Source: Rhodothermales bacterium
Lineage (GTDB): Bacteria; Bacteroidota; Rhodothermia; Rhodothermales; VXPQ01
Length of the DNA: 64,000 nucleotides
Reading direction: 5' to 3'
Assembly (NCBI GenBank): GCA_022825385.1
Contig: JAJDWX010000011.1
Coordinates: 62,001-126,000, forward strand
Shown here: positions 1 through 7,927 of the stretch, piece by piece
How positions within the stretch are numbered: the first letter of the stretch is position 1
Layout: every line of letters begins with the position of its first letter
Made by a program: the position numbers and the translations under genes
The notes under the pieces: generated by a model
What the model saw: only the letters and a program-made list of their open reading frames with translations
Database searches by the model: none
Told to the model about the DNA's origin: nothing

Positions 1-164
1 GCGCCGCCTTGCGCAAGCGCATCGAGGCCCTGCTGGCAGAGCGCGAATCGTGCTATGCGCAAGCGGATATCGCGCTGGACGCGGACGCGGAAACGGTGGA
101 AACCCTCGTTTCGCGGGCGGCGGAAGCGCTGGAGGGCTTTGCCGCGCAGGCGAATAAGGAATAA
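1..164 (+). CDS. aroK: Shikimate kinase, C-terminal fragment (5' end outside window)
   Basis: The plus-strand frame beginning at base 3 is open from the window edge to a TAA at 162-164 and encodes the last 53 residues. It contains a Leu-Leu-x-Glu-Arg-x-x-x-Tyr pattern followed by an acidic Asp-Ala-Asp segment, which is the usual lid-distal end of shikimate kinases (phosphorylation of shikimate at O3 in the chorismate pathway). The P-loop lies outside the window, so the identification rests only on this tail. Another chorismate-pathway gene, aroA, lies at 25 kb, not in the same operon. The gene converges on rnhB; the 144 bases between them show no clear terminator. Confidence 0.7.
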   Translation, partial: AALRKRIEALLAERESCYAQADIALDADAETVETLVSRAAEALEGFAAQANKE

Positions 165-308
165 AGGCCTGCCGAAGGGCTCGTCACGTTCCCTATACGC
201 CGAATCTGCGTGGTTTCTGCGGATTTCAACGCGGGAATCATACCTTGCCTGTACGGGCGCCGCACCGGTCGAAATGAATTGGGCGAAAGGTTTTGACCAG
301 CGTATTCC

Positions 309-920
309 TTACGACAAACGGAACGAACGACGGTGATGCGGGCTGGGGCCGTGCCGGGCCAGCGCCGCGTAATGCTTTTTGACGGGATACCCTGCGTTCG
401 CATTCCACGCATACGCAGGATACGCTTCGTGTAGTTGGCGCATCATACGGTCTCGCTCCACCTTGGCGATAACAGACGCCGCCGCAATAGAACGGCACCG
501 GCGGTCGCCCTGCACGAGCGTTTCGGCAGGGCACGGCGGATCCGGAAAGCACCGATTCCCGTCGATCAGCAAATAATCCGGCGCAGCGGCCAAGTCCTGG
601 ACGGCCCGCCGCATGGCCTCCATCGCGGCATGAAGAATATTCAGCCGGTCTATTTCCTGCGGCGAACACAAGCCCACGCCGACCATGGACGCGCTGGCCC
701 GAATCGCTTCGGCCACTTGTTCGCGCAAAGGCCGCGAAAGCAATTTGCTGTCGGCCAGTTCCGGAAGACGCGCATCGGGCGCCAGCATGACCGCGGCGGC
801 GACCACGGGGCCCGCCAGGCATCCCCGCCCCGCTTCGTCTACGCCGGCAATGCGCTCGTAGCCCTGCGCGCGAAGCGCCTCTTCAAAACGCCGCGAAGGA
901 AGTCGGGACCGGGAAGCCAT
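309..920 (-). CDS. rnhB: Ribonuclease HII
   Basis: 203 residues, normal for the family. The enzyme cleaves the RNA strand of RNA/DNA hybrids and acts at single misincorporated ribonucleotides. The DEAGRG active-site motif is at 28-33 (Asp28, Glu29), an IDGN motif supplies Asp120 and a GD-R segment supplies Asp139; the C-terminal HHRRSF signature is present. I start at the ATG at 920: the frame is open further upstream, but that part lies inside murF and has no family similarity. It starts 13 bases after the murF stop, so the two are probably co-transcribed on the minus strand. Confidence 0.95.
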   Translation of the reverse strand: MASRSRLPSRRFEEALRAQGYERIAGVDEAGRGCLAGPVVAAAVMLAPDARLPELADSKLLSRPLREQVAEAIRASASMVGVGLCSPQEIDRLNILHAAMEAMRRAVQDLAAAPDYLLIDGNRCFPDPPCPAETLVQGDRRCRSIAAASVIAKVERDRMMRQLHEAYPAYAWNANAGYPVKKHYAALARHGPSPHHRRSFRLS

Positions 921-933
921 AGCGCGAAGGCAG

Positions 934-2556
934 TTATTCGTCGTACTGATCCGGCAGGTCGTTCTCGTACAGCACCACGTCTCCTTTCCGAAGAAACGTC
1001 GCCAGGAAGGCCTGCGCATCCCGCAAGGCATCGAAAACATGCAGATTTTCCTCGGGAAATCCTTTGCCGCGCAGCCCTTCCCGGATGGGCGCGGTTTGCT
1101 TGCGCCCCACCAGCAGCGCCACATCCGCATGGTCGGCGATATGTTCTCCCAGCACGCGATTTTCTTCCGCTTGCCGCTCGCCCAGCTCGATCATGCCGGG
1201 CGTTACGACAATGCGCCGCCCCGAACGGAACGCGCCCAGGATTTCCACCGCGTTCCGGGCGCCCACGGGATTGGCGTTGAACGCGTCGTCGATGACGGTT
1301 ACCGGGCCTTCTTGCCGCAACTGAAGCCGATGCGGCACGGGCGCAAGCCGCTCCACGGCATGTCTCATCTGGCGCAAACGCAATCCCGTCTCGCATCCGA
1401 CCGCCAGGGCAAGCAGGATGTTGGTTACGTTGTGCGCGCCCAGAAGCCGCGTCTGAAAACGCTGCTCCGCTGCGTTTTCGCCGCGGACGACAAAGGACGT
1501 TCCGCGATGGTCGTACCGGATATCGAAGGCGGCAAGGTCGGCCTCCGGGTTGCCCTTGGCGGAAACGCGCCATACCCGCCCGGGGGCCTGCGCCTGCATC
1601 GCCGCCACCCGCTCGTCGTCCAGATTCAGCACGGCCACGCCGCCGGCGTCCATGCGGGCGATCATGCGGCCTTTCTCTTCCGCAATGCGGTCTATCGTGC
1701 CCATGCTCTCCAGATGCGCAATCCCTATCGTCGTCACGACGCCGATATGCGGGCAGACGATATCGCACAATTCGTCCATGTCGCCCGGATGCCGGATGCC
1801 CATTTCCAGCACCAGCGCCTGATGCTCCGCCCGCAACATGGTATTGATCGCCAGGCAAAGGCCCATGGGCGTATTGTAGGAGCCGGGCGTAATCAGGGTT
1901 TGGCGGCGCAGGCCAAGCAGGTCTCCCAGAATGGCCTTGACGCTCGTTTTTCCGTAGGAACCCGTAACGGCGACGATTTTCAGGTCTGCACGGCGGGCAA
2001 GCCGACGGCGGGCCTGTCGTTTGAATCCCTCCTGAATGCGTCGTTCCGCCGGGGCCATAAGCGCAGCGGCGGCCAGCGTCCAGCCCGGCGCCAGCAAATC
2101 CGCCAGAAACAGCCCGCCCAGATACCAGAGGAGGTCCGCAAGGTCGCCCCAAAGCCACAAATAGGCGCCCGCCGCGACGGGAAGCGCCGCCAGCAGCGCG
2201 GCCATCGCCAGCAAACGCCGCAGGCGGGGGGTGTACTTCAGGGGTTTTTTCTCCCGGTCGCTCCGGTAGCGCCGCGAAGAAGCGAACGTACCGGCCCAAA
2301 GCGGCAAAAGAACCGCCAGGACGGGAAGCGGGTCGAACAGGGCGACGCAGACCGCCGCCAGAACCAGTTCCGCAAGCGCCAGCTGGTGCGACCGGCGAAA
2401 CGCCAGCGTCCGAAAACGACGGGCGACCCAGGCCCGAAACTCCCCGGACTTGTAGCCGTGCAACTGGAAAATATGCAGAAAATAGCGCAGCCGCCGCGCC
2501 GCGCGCCATCCCGCAAAAAGCGTTGCGACAAGAACCAGAAACGGAATAAGGAACAT
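934..2556 (-). CDS. murF: MurF-type Mur ligase with N-terminal membrane domain
   Basis: 540 residues. The C-terminal two thirds is a Mur ligase: P-loop TGSYGKTS at 198-205, a SYNTP segment where MurF proteins bind UDP-substrate, an EMG motif, NLDD, a HNVTN segment and DDAFNANP. The last matches the MurF signature, supporting ligation of D-Ala-D-Ala to the UDP-MurNAc-tripeptide. In place of the usual small N-terminal substrate domain, the first about 180 residues form hydrophobic segments (about 1-17, 58-90, 114-135, 139-170) separated by Arg-rich loops, suggesting a membrane-anchored enzyme. I chose the ATG at 2556, preceded by an AGGA; an upstream in-frame start would overlap the hydrolase gene. 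A paralogue with another peptide substrate is possible. Confidence 0.88.
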   Translation of the reverse strand: MFLIPFLVLVATLFAGWRAARRLRYFLHIFQLHGYKSGEFRAWVARRFRTLAFRRSHQLALAELVLAAVCVALFDPLPVLAVLLPLWAGTFASSRRYRSDREKKPLKYTPRLRRLLAMAALLAALPVAAGAYLWLWGDLADLLWYLGGLFLADLLAPGWTLAAAALMAPAERRIQEGFKRQARRRLARRADLKIVAVTGSYGKTSVKAILGDLLGLRRQTLITPGSYNTPMGLCLAINTMLRAEHQALVLEMGIRHPGDMDELCDIVCPHIGVVTTIGIAHLESMGTIDRIAEEKGRMIARMDAGGVAVLNLDDERVAAMQAQAPGRVWRVSAKGNPEADLAAFDIRYDHRGTSFVVRGENAAEQRFQTRLLGAHNVTNILLALAVGCETGLRLRQMRHAVERLAPVPHRLQLRQEGPVTVIDDAFNANPVGARNAVEILGAFRSGRRIVVTPGMIELGERQAEENRVLGEHIADHADVALLVGRKQTAPIREGLRGKGFPEENLHVFDALRDAQAFLATFLRKGDVVLYENDLPDQYDE

Positions 2557-2654
2557 AGTTAAAGCGTATCCTTCAGGAACCCGGAGCGGCGTCAGGTGTT
2601 TTGCAGCAAATCGGTTTTCGGAAGCAGCTTGCAAACGAAGTCTGCAAGACGACG

Positions 2655-3488
2655 TCAGCAATCTGTTTCGAGAAAGCGGCGGGTGGCGGCGATAAACGTG
2701 GCGAAATCGTCCATATAGCCGTAATGTCCCGCATTGCGGAGCGTAACAAGGCCCGCGTCGGGGATGGCGCGTACAAGATATTCCATCTGCCGTTGCGATA
2801 TGGCCGTATCCCGGTCGCCTCGAAAAAGCAGGACGGGAACGTCGATTTCCTGCACCTGCTCGTCGAGATGACAGGTAACCATGCGAACGAAAACGCGGCG
2901 CATGACCCCTGTGGCGGAACGGTAATCCGACGAACCCAGCATGCGCCAGAGCAGCGAATGCCGTAACCAGTCGAAGCCGTGCGCGCGAAGCGGTTCGGGC
3001 GCCAGCCGAAAAGGGGCTTTTAGCGCCTGGGCCGCGGTCCGGCGGACATAATATCCGAGGGACCTGCGGGGCGCGACGCCCGAAGGACTGACAAGCGCCA
3101 GACGACGAATCAACCGTTTATACGCCGGATGCGAAGCCATATAAAGCGCAATCCGCCCCCCGTTCGAATGCCCCACGATGGTGACCGGCTGCCCGATATG
3201 CGTATCCAGGACCTCCTTGACCAGCGCGGCGTGCTCCGGAACGCCCATCGCCTCCTCGGGCGGCGGCGAATGGCCGTGCCCGGGAAGATCGACGTTCACG
3301 ACCCGGCAGTCCGGGGCCAGCGCCTCGGCGATCGGGGCCATATGGGCTGCGCTGCTTCCCCAGCCATGAAGCAGGAGCACAGGCGCCCCCTCGGCGTTGC
3401 CCGTAATCGCGCAGCCCAGCCTGTCCGCGCCGTACGGCGCAGGCGCCGCGGCGCCGTTTTGCGCTTTCGACGACCCTGTGGAACCCAT
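2655..3488 (-). CDS. Alpha/beta-fold hydrolase
   Basis: 277 residues, no signal peptide. The oxyanion segment LLHGWGSS, the nucleophile elbow GHSNGG, an acid in GDRDTAI and a late AGHYGYMDD histidine give a complete Ser-Asp-His triad in the right order. The substrate cannot be read from sequence. It ends 98 bases upstream of murF on the same strand; hydrolases of this family are often found next to murF-like genes, so a role near the envelope is plausible but is only an inference. The first about 30 residues are Ala/Gly/Pro-rich and probably disordered, so a slightly later start is possible. Confidence 0.85.
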   Translation of the reverse strand: MGSTGSSKAQNGAAAPAPYGADRLGCAITGNAEGAPVLLLHGWGSSAAHMAPIAEALAPDCRVVNVDLPGHGHSPPPEEAMGVPEHAALVKEVLDTHIGQPVTIVGHSNGGRIALYMASHPAYKRLIRRLALVSPSGVAPRRSLGYYVRRTAAQALKAPFRLAPEPLRAHGFDWLRHSLLWRMLGSSDYRSATGVMRRVFVRMVTCHLDEQVQEIDVPVLLFRGDRDTAISQRQMEYLVRAIPDAGLVTLRNAGHYGYMDDFATFIAATRRFLETDC

Positions 3489-3752
3489 GGCCTTGCTATG
3501 TTGTTTGAGTACCGTACATCCTATCTTCCTCCAGGTTTTACGTTTTTCGGGCCGCTCGCCCTGGAAACCGGGATGCGGTCGCCCGGCGAGCCTTTGTCGG
3601 ACGCTTCATCGGTCGGTTTCCCGCCGCATGGCGTATGCGGTCCTAATGTACGAAGCGCGCCGCGCCCATTCCTGTTGCATCGAATTATTGTTGCCGCACA
3701 GCGCGGAATGCGCTTCCCGTAGTACGTTTTCGCGATCAATGCACTGAACTGT
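3489..3752 (+). promoter_or_regulatory. Intergenic region and probable 5' leader of rho
   Basis: This 264-base gap separates the divergent hydrolase and rho genes. On the plus strand a TATGTTG at 3497-3503 resembles the Bacteroidota -7 element. Further down are inverted repeats GCTCGCC (3554-3560) and GGCGAGC (3585-3591) with smaller nested repeats. A long structured leader would fit the autoregulation known for rho in other bacteria, but neither the start site nor the fold is proven. No Shine-Dalgarno precedes the rho ATG. Confidence 0.3.
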
Positions 3753-4871
3753 ATGCCAGAAAAAAACTTTGAAGGCATCCTCGAAATGATCGGGGGTAAA
3801 AAATTTGGCTTTATCCGCGCCTTCCGCCCGGATTTGCCAAAAGGGAACAGCGACCCCTTTACGTCGCCGCCTCTGGTGCGAAAATTTCATCTTCGGGACG
3901 GATGCCTCCTCGCGGGGACCCTGCGCCCGGGCCGAAAAGGCGCCTTGCAGGTCGCCCGCATCGACAGCGTGATGGGCATGCCGCCCGAAAAATGGGCCGA
4001 CGTCGCCGATTTCGACGGCGGGCAAACCATCTACCCGGACGAAAAGCTGGAGCTGGTCACCGCGCCGGGGGAGATTTCCATGCGCGTCGTGGACCTCGTT
4101 TCCCCCATCGGCAAGGGGCAACGCGCCCTGATCGTGGCGCCCCCCCGCACGGGCAAAACGATTCTGCTGAAAAAAATGGCCGCGGCGATCACGCAGAATC
4201 ACCCGGAAGTGGCGCTGGTGGCGCTCCTCGTCGACGAGCGGCCCGAGGAAGTCACCGACTTCAAGCGCGCCACGGCGGCCCAGGTGTTCGCCTCCTCGAA
4301 CGACCGGGAGGAGGACAACCATGTCCGCGTCTCCACGCTTGCGCTCGAATATTCGCGCCGCCTCGTGGAAACAGGCAAGGACGTCGTGCTGCTGCTGGAT
4401 TCGTTGACCAGGCTGGGACGGACCTTTAACCTGTACCTGGGCGGAAGCGGACGCACGCTTTCCGGCGGCCTGGACGCAAAGGCCCTGCAAATTCCCCGAC
4501 GGATATTCGGTTCGGCCCGGAATATCGAGGAAGGCGGGTCGCTGACCATCGTGGCTACGGCGCTCATCGAAACGGGCAGCCGCATGGACGACGTGATTTT
4601 CGAAGAATTCAAGGGCACGGGCAATTCGGAAATCGTGCTGGACCGGGAAATGGCCGACAAACGCATTTTCCCGGCGATCAACCTGCGCAAAAGCGGTACG
4701 CGCAACGAGGAGCGGCTCCTCGGGGACGCCATCGCGCAGCATCATCGGCTGTTCCGGGCGCTGAACTCGCGTCCTCCCATCGAGGCCATGCAGGCGCTGA
4801 TTCGGCATTTGCAGCAATCGCCCACGAACGCGCACCTGCTGAACGAACTGGTTCCAAGCGAGGCCTATTGA
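3753..4871 (+). CDS. rho: Transcription termination factor Rho, short form
   Basis: 372 residues. Rho is the hexameric RNA-dependent ATPase that ends transcription of untranslated RNA. The protein opens directly with the cold-shock-like RNA-binding domain (KKFGFIR, residues 16-22, and the SPPLVRKFHLRDG segment), followed by a RecA-type motor with Walker A APPRTGKT (129-136), Walker B VVLLLDS (211-217), the Q-loop region LSGGLDAKAL and the R-loop TGSRMDDVIFEEFKGTGN. E. coli Rho has 419 residues: the N-terminal helix bundle is absent here, and there is none of the long N-terminal insertion frequent in Bacteroidota. No in-frame upstream extension was seen. It could be the only Rho or a paralogue. 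Confidence 0.95.
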   Translation: MPEKNFEGILEMIGGKKFGFIRAFRPDLPKGNSDPFTSPPLVRKFHLRDGCLLAGTLRPGRKGALQVARIDSVMGMPPEKWADVADFDGGQTIYPDEKLELVTAPGEISMRVVDLVSPIGKGQRALIVAPPRTGKTILLKKMAAAITQNHPEVALVALLVDERPEEVTDFKRATAAQVFASSNDREEDNHVRVSTLALEYSRRLVETGKDVVLLLDSLTRLGRTFNLYLGGSGRTLSGGLDAKALQIPRRIFGSARNIEEGGSLTIVATALIETGSRMDDVIFEEFKGTGNSEIVLDREMADKRIFPAINLRKSGTRNEERLLGDAIAQHHRLFRALNSRPPIEAMQALIRHLQQSPTNAHLLNELVPSEAY

Positions 4872-4914
4872 GCGAAGGATACGGAGCCAAGCGGCGCAAC
4901 AAGCGAAAACTTGC

Positions 4915-4937
4915 GGCGGGAGGTTATATTTCCCGCC
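4915..4937 (+). terminator. Hairpin after rho, not followed by a T run
   Basis: GGCGGGA (4915-4921) and TCCCGCC (4931-4937) form a perfect 7-bp stem with a 9-base A/T-rich loop, 43 bases after the rho stop. There is no T tract, so it is not a classical intrinsic terminator; it may protect the 3' end or pause polymerase. Confidence 0.3.
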
Positions 4938-4982
4938 TTGCGGTGTCTATAGGGGAAACGCAGCACGTTTCCGTTCCACCGC

Positions 4983-5750
4983 TTGATCCACGTTTTCGCT
5001 ATCGTGCCGAACCCGCTTAAACGCATCGAACCCGCTTCCGACCCGGATATCCGACGCCAGGTCCCCATTCGCAACTGGGCGGAAAAAGAACGCCCCAGCG
5101 AGCGCATGCTGAGCGGGCAGCACAACGACCTCTCGGACGCCGAACTGATCGGCGTGTTGTTTCGATCGGGCACCCATACCCGTTCCGGCTCCGTATCGGC
5201 CATTCAACTGGGCCGTACGCTGCTGCATACCTTCGGCGGATTGCGCGATCTGTCCCGCCGCGACACGCGGGAAATGATGCGCGTGGCGGGCGTCGGCCCG
5301 GCCAAGGCGGCCCAGCTTGCCGCCGCGTTCGAAATCGGGCGGCGCGTGGAAGCGCAGCAACTGGACCGAAGGGAAATCCGGGTGTCCTCGCCCAACGACG
5401 TGGCGGCGGTGTACATACCGAAAATGCGCGATTTGCGCACGGAAGTATTCGACCTCGTTTTGCTCAATACGGCGAACGTCATTATCTCCAGTATCCGGCT
5501 GAGCGGAGGCGGCCTTTCGTCCAGCATCGTCGAGCCGAGGGCCGTGTTCCAGCAGGCCGTCCTGGAGAACGCCGCTTCGGTGATTTGCGTGCACAACCAT
5601 CCGTCCGGCAGCCCGGAACCCAGCCAGGAAGATATCCGAATCACCCGGCAACTGGTGTCCGCAGGCAAAATCATGGGCATCCCCATTCACGACCATCTCA
5701 TCGTGGGCGGAAACCAGTATGTCTCCATGGCGGAACGCCAGTTGCTGTAG
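4983..5750 (+). CDS. radC: RadC-family JAMM-domain protein
   Basis: 255 residues. The N-terminal part carries the helix-hairpin-helix-like VAGVGPAKAAQL segment (101-112); the C-terminal half is a RadC/MPN domain with the metal-binding pattern H204-x-H206 followed by D217 in HNHPSG...SQED. The original claim of a DNA-repair role is not well supported in the family, so function is uncertain; the JAMM motif suggests a Zn hydrolase fold. The start is unclear: the first in-frame start is TTG at 4983 and the next is GTG at 5004, and both precede the conserved RNW-ERP region. It follows rho by 111 bases. Confidence 0.85.
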   Translation: MIHVFAIVPNPLKRIEPASDPDIRRQVPIRNWAEKERPSERMLSGQHNDLSDAELIGVLFRSGTHTRSGSVSAIQLGRTLLHTFGGLRDLSRRDTREMMRVAGVGPAKAAQLAAAFEIGRRVEAQQLDRREIRVSSPNDVAAVYIPKMRDLRTEVFDLVLLNTANVIISSIRLSGGGLSSSIVEPRAVFQQAVLENAASVICVHNHPSGSPEPSQEDIRITRQLVSAGKIMGIPIHDHLIVGGNQYVSMAERQLL

Positions 5751-5869
5751 GCGTTTTGCAGCGCGGCAAGGCGGTTTCCGGCGCTTGTGGAATCATACGA
5801 GCGCCTTTCCCGGTATGAGGGCCGCATGCCGGCTTGCCCGGACGTTTCTTCCGTACCCGTTTGCCAGCC

Positions 5870-7306
5870 ATGGACCTTCTGGAAAAAATCGTTTCCCTTT
5901 CCAAGCGCCGCGGATTCGTTTTCCCGTCTTCGGATATTTACGGCGGCCTCGCCGCTACGTACGATTACGGCCCCCTCGGCGTGGAACTGAAACGCAACGC
6001 GAAAGAGCGGTGGTGGCGCGACATGGTGTACCGGAACGACAATATCGAGGGCCTGGACGCAGCCATTCTGATGCATCCGACGGTCTGGAAGGCGTCCGGG
6101 CACGTAGACGCTTTCCACGACCCCATGATCGACGACAAGGCGTCGAAGCGGCGGTACCGGGCGGACGAACTGATCGAACGGCACATCGAAAAACTGGAGG
6201 CTCGCGGCAAGGAGGAGCAGGCCGGCCGCGTCCGCGAGCGTTTCCTCGCAGCGCTGCACAGCGACAATATGCCGAAAGAACTCCACCGGATCATTCTCGA
6301 CGAAGAAATCAGGGGGCCGGACTCCGGCGCCTTCGACTGGACCGAAGTGCGGCAGTTCAATCTGATGTTCGAAACGCACGCCGGCGCGGTCGCAGACGAC
6401 GAAACGCGCATCTGGCTTCGCCCCGAAACGGCCCAGGGCATCTTCGTGAATTTTCGGCTGGCGCAAGAAACGTCCCGGCAGCAAATCCCCTTCGGCATTG
6501 CGCAAATAGGAAAAGCGTTCCGCAACGAAATCGTCGCCCGCCGCTTCATTTTTCGCATGCGCGAATTCGAGCAGATGGAGATGCAGTATTTCGTCGCCCC
6601 CGGTACGCAGATGGAGCATTTCGAGGACTGGCGGGAGCGGCGCATGCAGTGGCATATAGACAACGGCGTCCGCCCGGAACGCTTGCGCTGGCACGAGCAC
6701 GAAAAACTGGCGCACTACGCGGACGCGGCCTTCGACGTACAGTACGACTTTCCGATGGGATGGCAGGAAATAGAGGGTATTCACTCCCGCACCGATTTCG
6801 ACCTGAGGCGCCATCAGGAATTTTCCGGCAAAAAAATGGAATATTTCGATCCGAAGCGGCAGGAGAAATACATTCCCTACGTCGTGGAGACGTCCGCCGG
6901 GCTGGACCGCACCGTGCTCATGCTGCTGTGCGAAGCCTACGAAGAGGAAAAGGTGGAAGGCGAAGAGCGGGTCGTCATGAAATTTCATCCTGAAATAGCC
7001 CCCGTCAAAGCCGCTGTTTTCCCCCTGGTCAAGCGGGACGGGATGCCGGAGGCGGCCCGGGCGCTCGCCGCCGACCTGCGCGAGCATTTCAAGGCGTTCT
7101 ACGACGAAAGCGGATCCATCGGGAAACGCTACCGCCGCATGGACGAAGCCGGCACGCCGTTCTGCGTCACGGTGGACGGCGAAACCATGGAGACGGGAGC
7201 CGTAACCATCCGGGACAGGGATTCCATGGCGCAGGAGCGCGTGGCGACAGAACACGCGGCGGCCTGGATGAAAGACCGGATGAAAGCCTGGCGGCGGTCC
7301 GCGTAG
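5870..7306 (+). CDS. glyS: Glycyl-tRNA synthetase, alpha2 (eukaryote-like) type
   Basis: 478 residues, the length of single-chain dimeric GlyRS. The start region DLLEKIVSLSKRRGF and the YDYGPLG motif are typical. Class II core motifs include the FNLMFET segment, RPETAQGIF and FRNEIVARRFIFRMREFEQME; the anticodon-binding domain covers about the last 110 residues. It charges tRNA-Gly. The ATG at 5870 fits homologues; an upstream TTG in frame would add 12 unconserved residues. This type contrasts with the alpha2beta2 GlyRS (glyQ/glyS) of many bacteria. Confidence 0.95.
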   Translation: MDLLEKIVSLSKRRGFVFPSSDIYGGLAATYDYGPLGVELKRNAKERWWRDMVYRNDNIEGLDAAILMHPTVWKASGHVDAFHDPMIDDKASKRRYRADELIERHIEKLEARGKEEQAGRVRERFLAALHSDNMPKELHRIILDEEIRGPDSGAFDWTEVRQFNLMFETHAGAVADDETRIWLRPETAQGIFVNFRLAQETSRQQIPFGIAQIGKAFRNEIVARRFIFRMREFEQMEMQYFVAPGTQMEHFEDWRERRMQWHIDNGVRPERLRWHEHEKLAHYADAAFDVQYDFPMGWQEIEGIHSRTDFDLRRHQEFSGKKMEYFDPKRQEKYIPYVVETSAGLDRTVLMLLCEAYEEEKVEGEERVVMKFHPEIAPVKAAVFPLVKRDGMPEAARALAADLREHFKAFYDESGSIGKRYRRMDEAGTPFCVTVDGETMETGAVTIRDRDSMAQERVATEHAAAWMKDRMKAWRRSA

Positions 7307-7353
7307 CGGCGTCGGGAAAAAACGAAACGCCTGCGATGGCCTCCGCCGCGACG

Positions 7354-7360
7354 TATATTG
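7354..7360 (+). promoter_or_regulatory. Possible -7 promoter element just before tadA
   Basis: TATATTG ends 7 bases before the tadA ATG. It resembles the Bacteroidota -7 box (TAnnTTTG). If used, the transcript would be leaderless or nearly so. No convincing -33 element is visible. Confidence 0.25.
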
Positions 7361-7367
7361 CAACGCT

Positions 7368-7844
7368 ATGAGCCTGTCCGACTTCCTCGAACCGCATAAA
7401 AAGTGGATGCGCCTCGCCCTGAAGGAAGCCGAGGCGGCCTGGGACGAGGACGAAGTGCCCGTCGGCGCCGTGGTGGTGCACGCCGGCGAAATCGTCGGGC
7501 GGGGCCGCAACATGGTGGAGCGTCTTCAGGACCCCACCGCCCACGCCGAAATGATCGCCCTCACGGCGGCGTGCGAAACGCTCGGAGCGAAAATCCTGCG
7601 CGGATGCACGATGTACGTTACCCTCGAACCGTGTCCCATGTGCGCCGGCGCCCTGGTGTGGGCCCGCATCGACCGGCTCGTGTTCGGCGCCTTCGACGAA
7701 AAAGCGGGCAGCGCATCCACCTTGTACGACATTCCCCGGGACCCGCGGCTGAACCATCAGATGGAGGTGGTGTCCGGCGTAGAGGCGGACCGCGCCGCCG
7801 AACTCATGCGGGCGTTCTTTCAGAAACGCCGCATCGCCCTGTAG
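7368..7844 (+). CDS. tadA: tRNA adenosine(34) deaminase
   Basis: 158 residues. Zinc cytidine/adenosine deaminase fold with the HAE motif at 59-61 (His ligand and catalytic Glu) and PCPMCAGA with Cys89 and Cys92. TadA converts A34 to inosine in tRNA-Arg(ACG), which is essential in most bacteria. The spacing of the motifs, the FGAFDEKAG segment and the length match TadA better than guanine or cytosine deaminases. The ATG is 61 bases after glyS. Confidence 0.93.
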   Translation: MSLSDFLEPHKKWMRLALKEAEAAWDEDEVPVGAVVVHAGEIVGRGRNMVERLQDPTAHAEMIALTAACETLGAKILRGCTMYVTLEPCPMCAGALVWARIDRLVFGAFDEKAGSASTLYDIPRDPRLNHQMEVVSGVEADRAAELMRAFFQKRRIAL

Positions 7845-7853
7845 CTATATTAT

Positions 7854-7876
7854 TTGTACAATCATCCTTGTACAAT
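7854..7876 (+). promoter_or_regulatory. Tandem TTGTACAAT repeats upstream of ypdA
   Basis: TTGTACAAT occurs at 7854-7862 and again at 7868-7876, 14 bases apart. Each contains the 8-bp palindrome TTGTACAA. They lie between the tadA stop and the ypdA ATG at 7928, overlapping an A/T-rich stretch (TATATTATTTG from 7847). The arrangement looks like a two-site operator for a dimeric regulator; which regulator is unknown. Confidence 0.4.
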
Positions 7877-7927
7877 GCCCAAACGCGCCTGTACGATTTT
7901 CTTGCGTACTCTTCCTGTGCAAAGGCC

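Noticed and set aside
1039-2562. A plus-strand reading frame of about 500 codons opposite murF
   Set aside because: Low-complexity, basic composition with no domain, and it lies exactly opposite a well-supported gene. High GC creates long antisense frames throughout the window.
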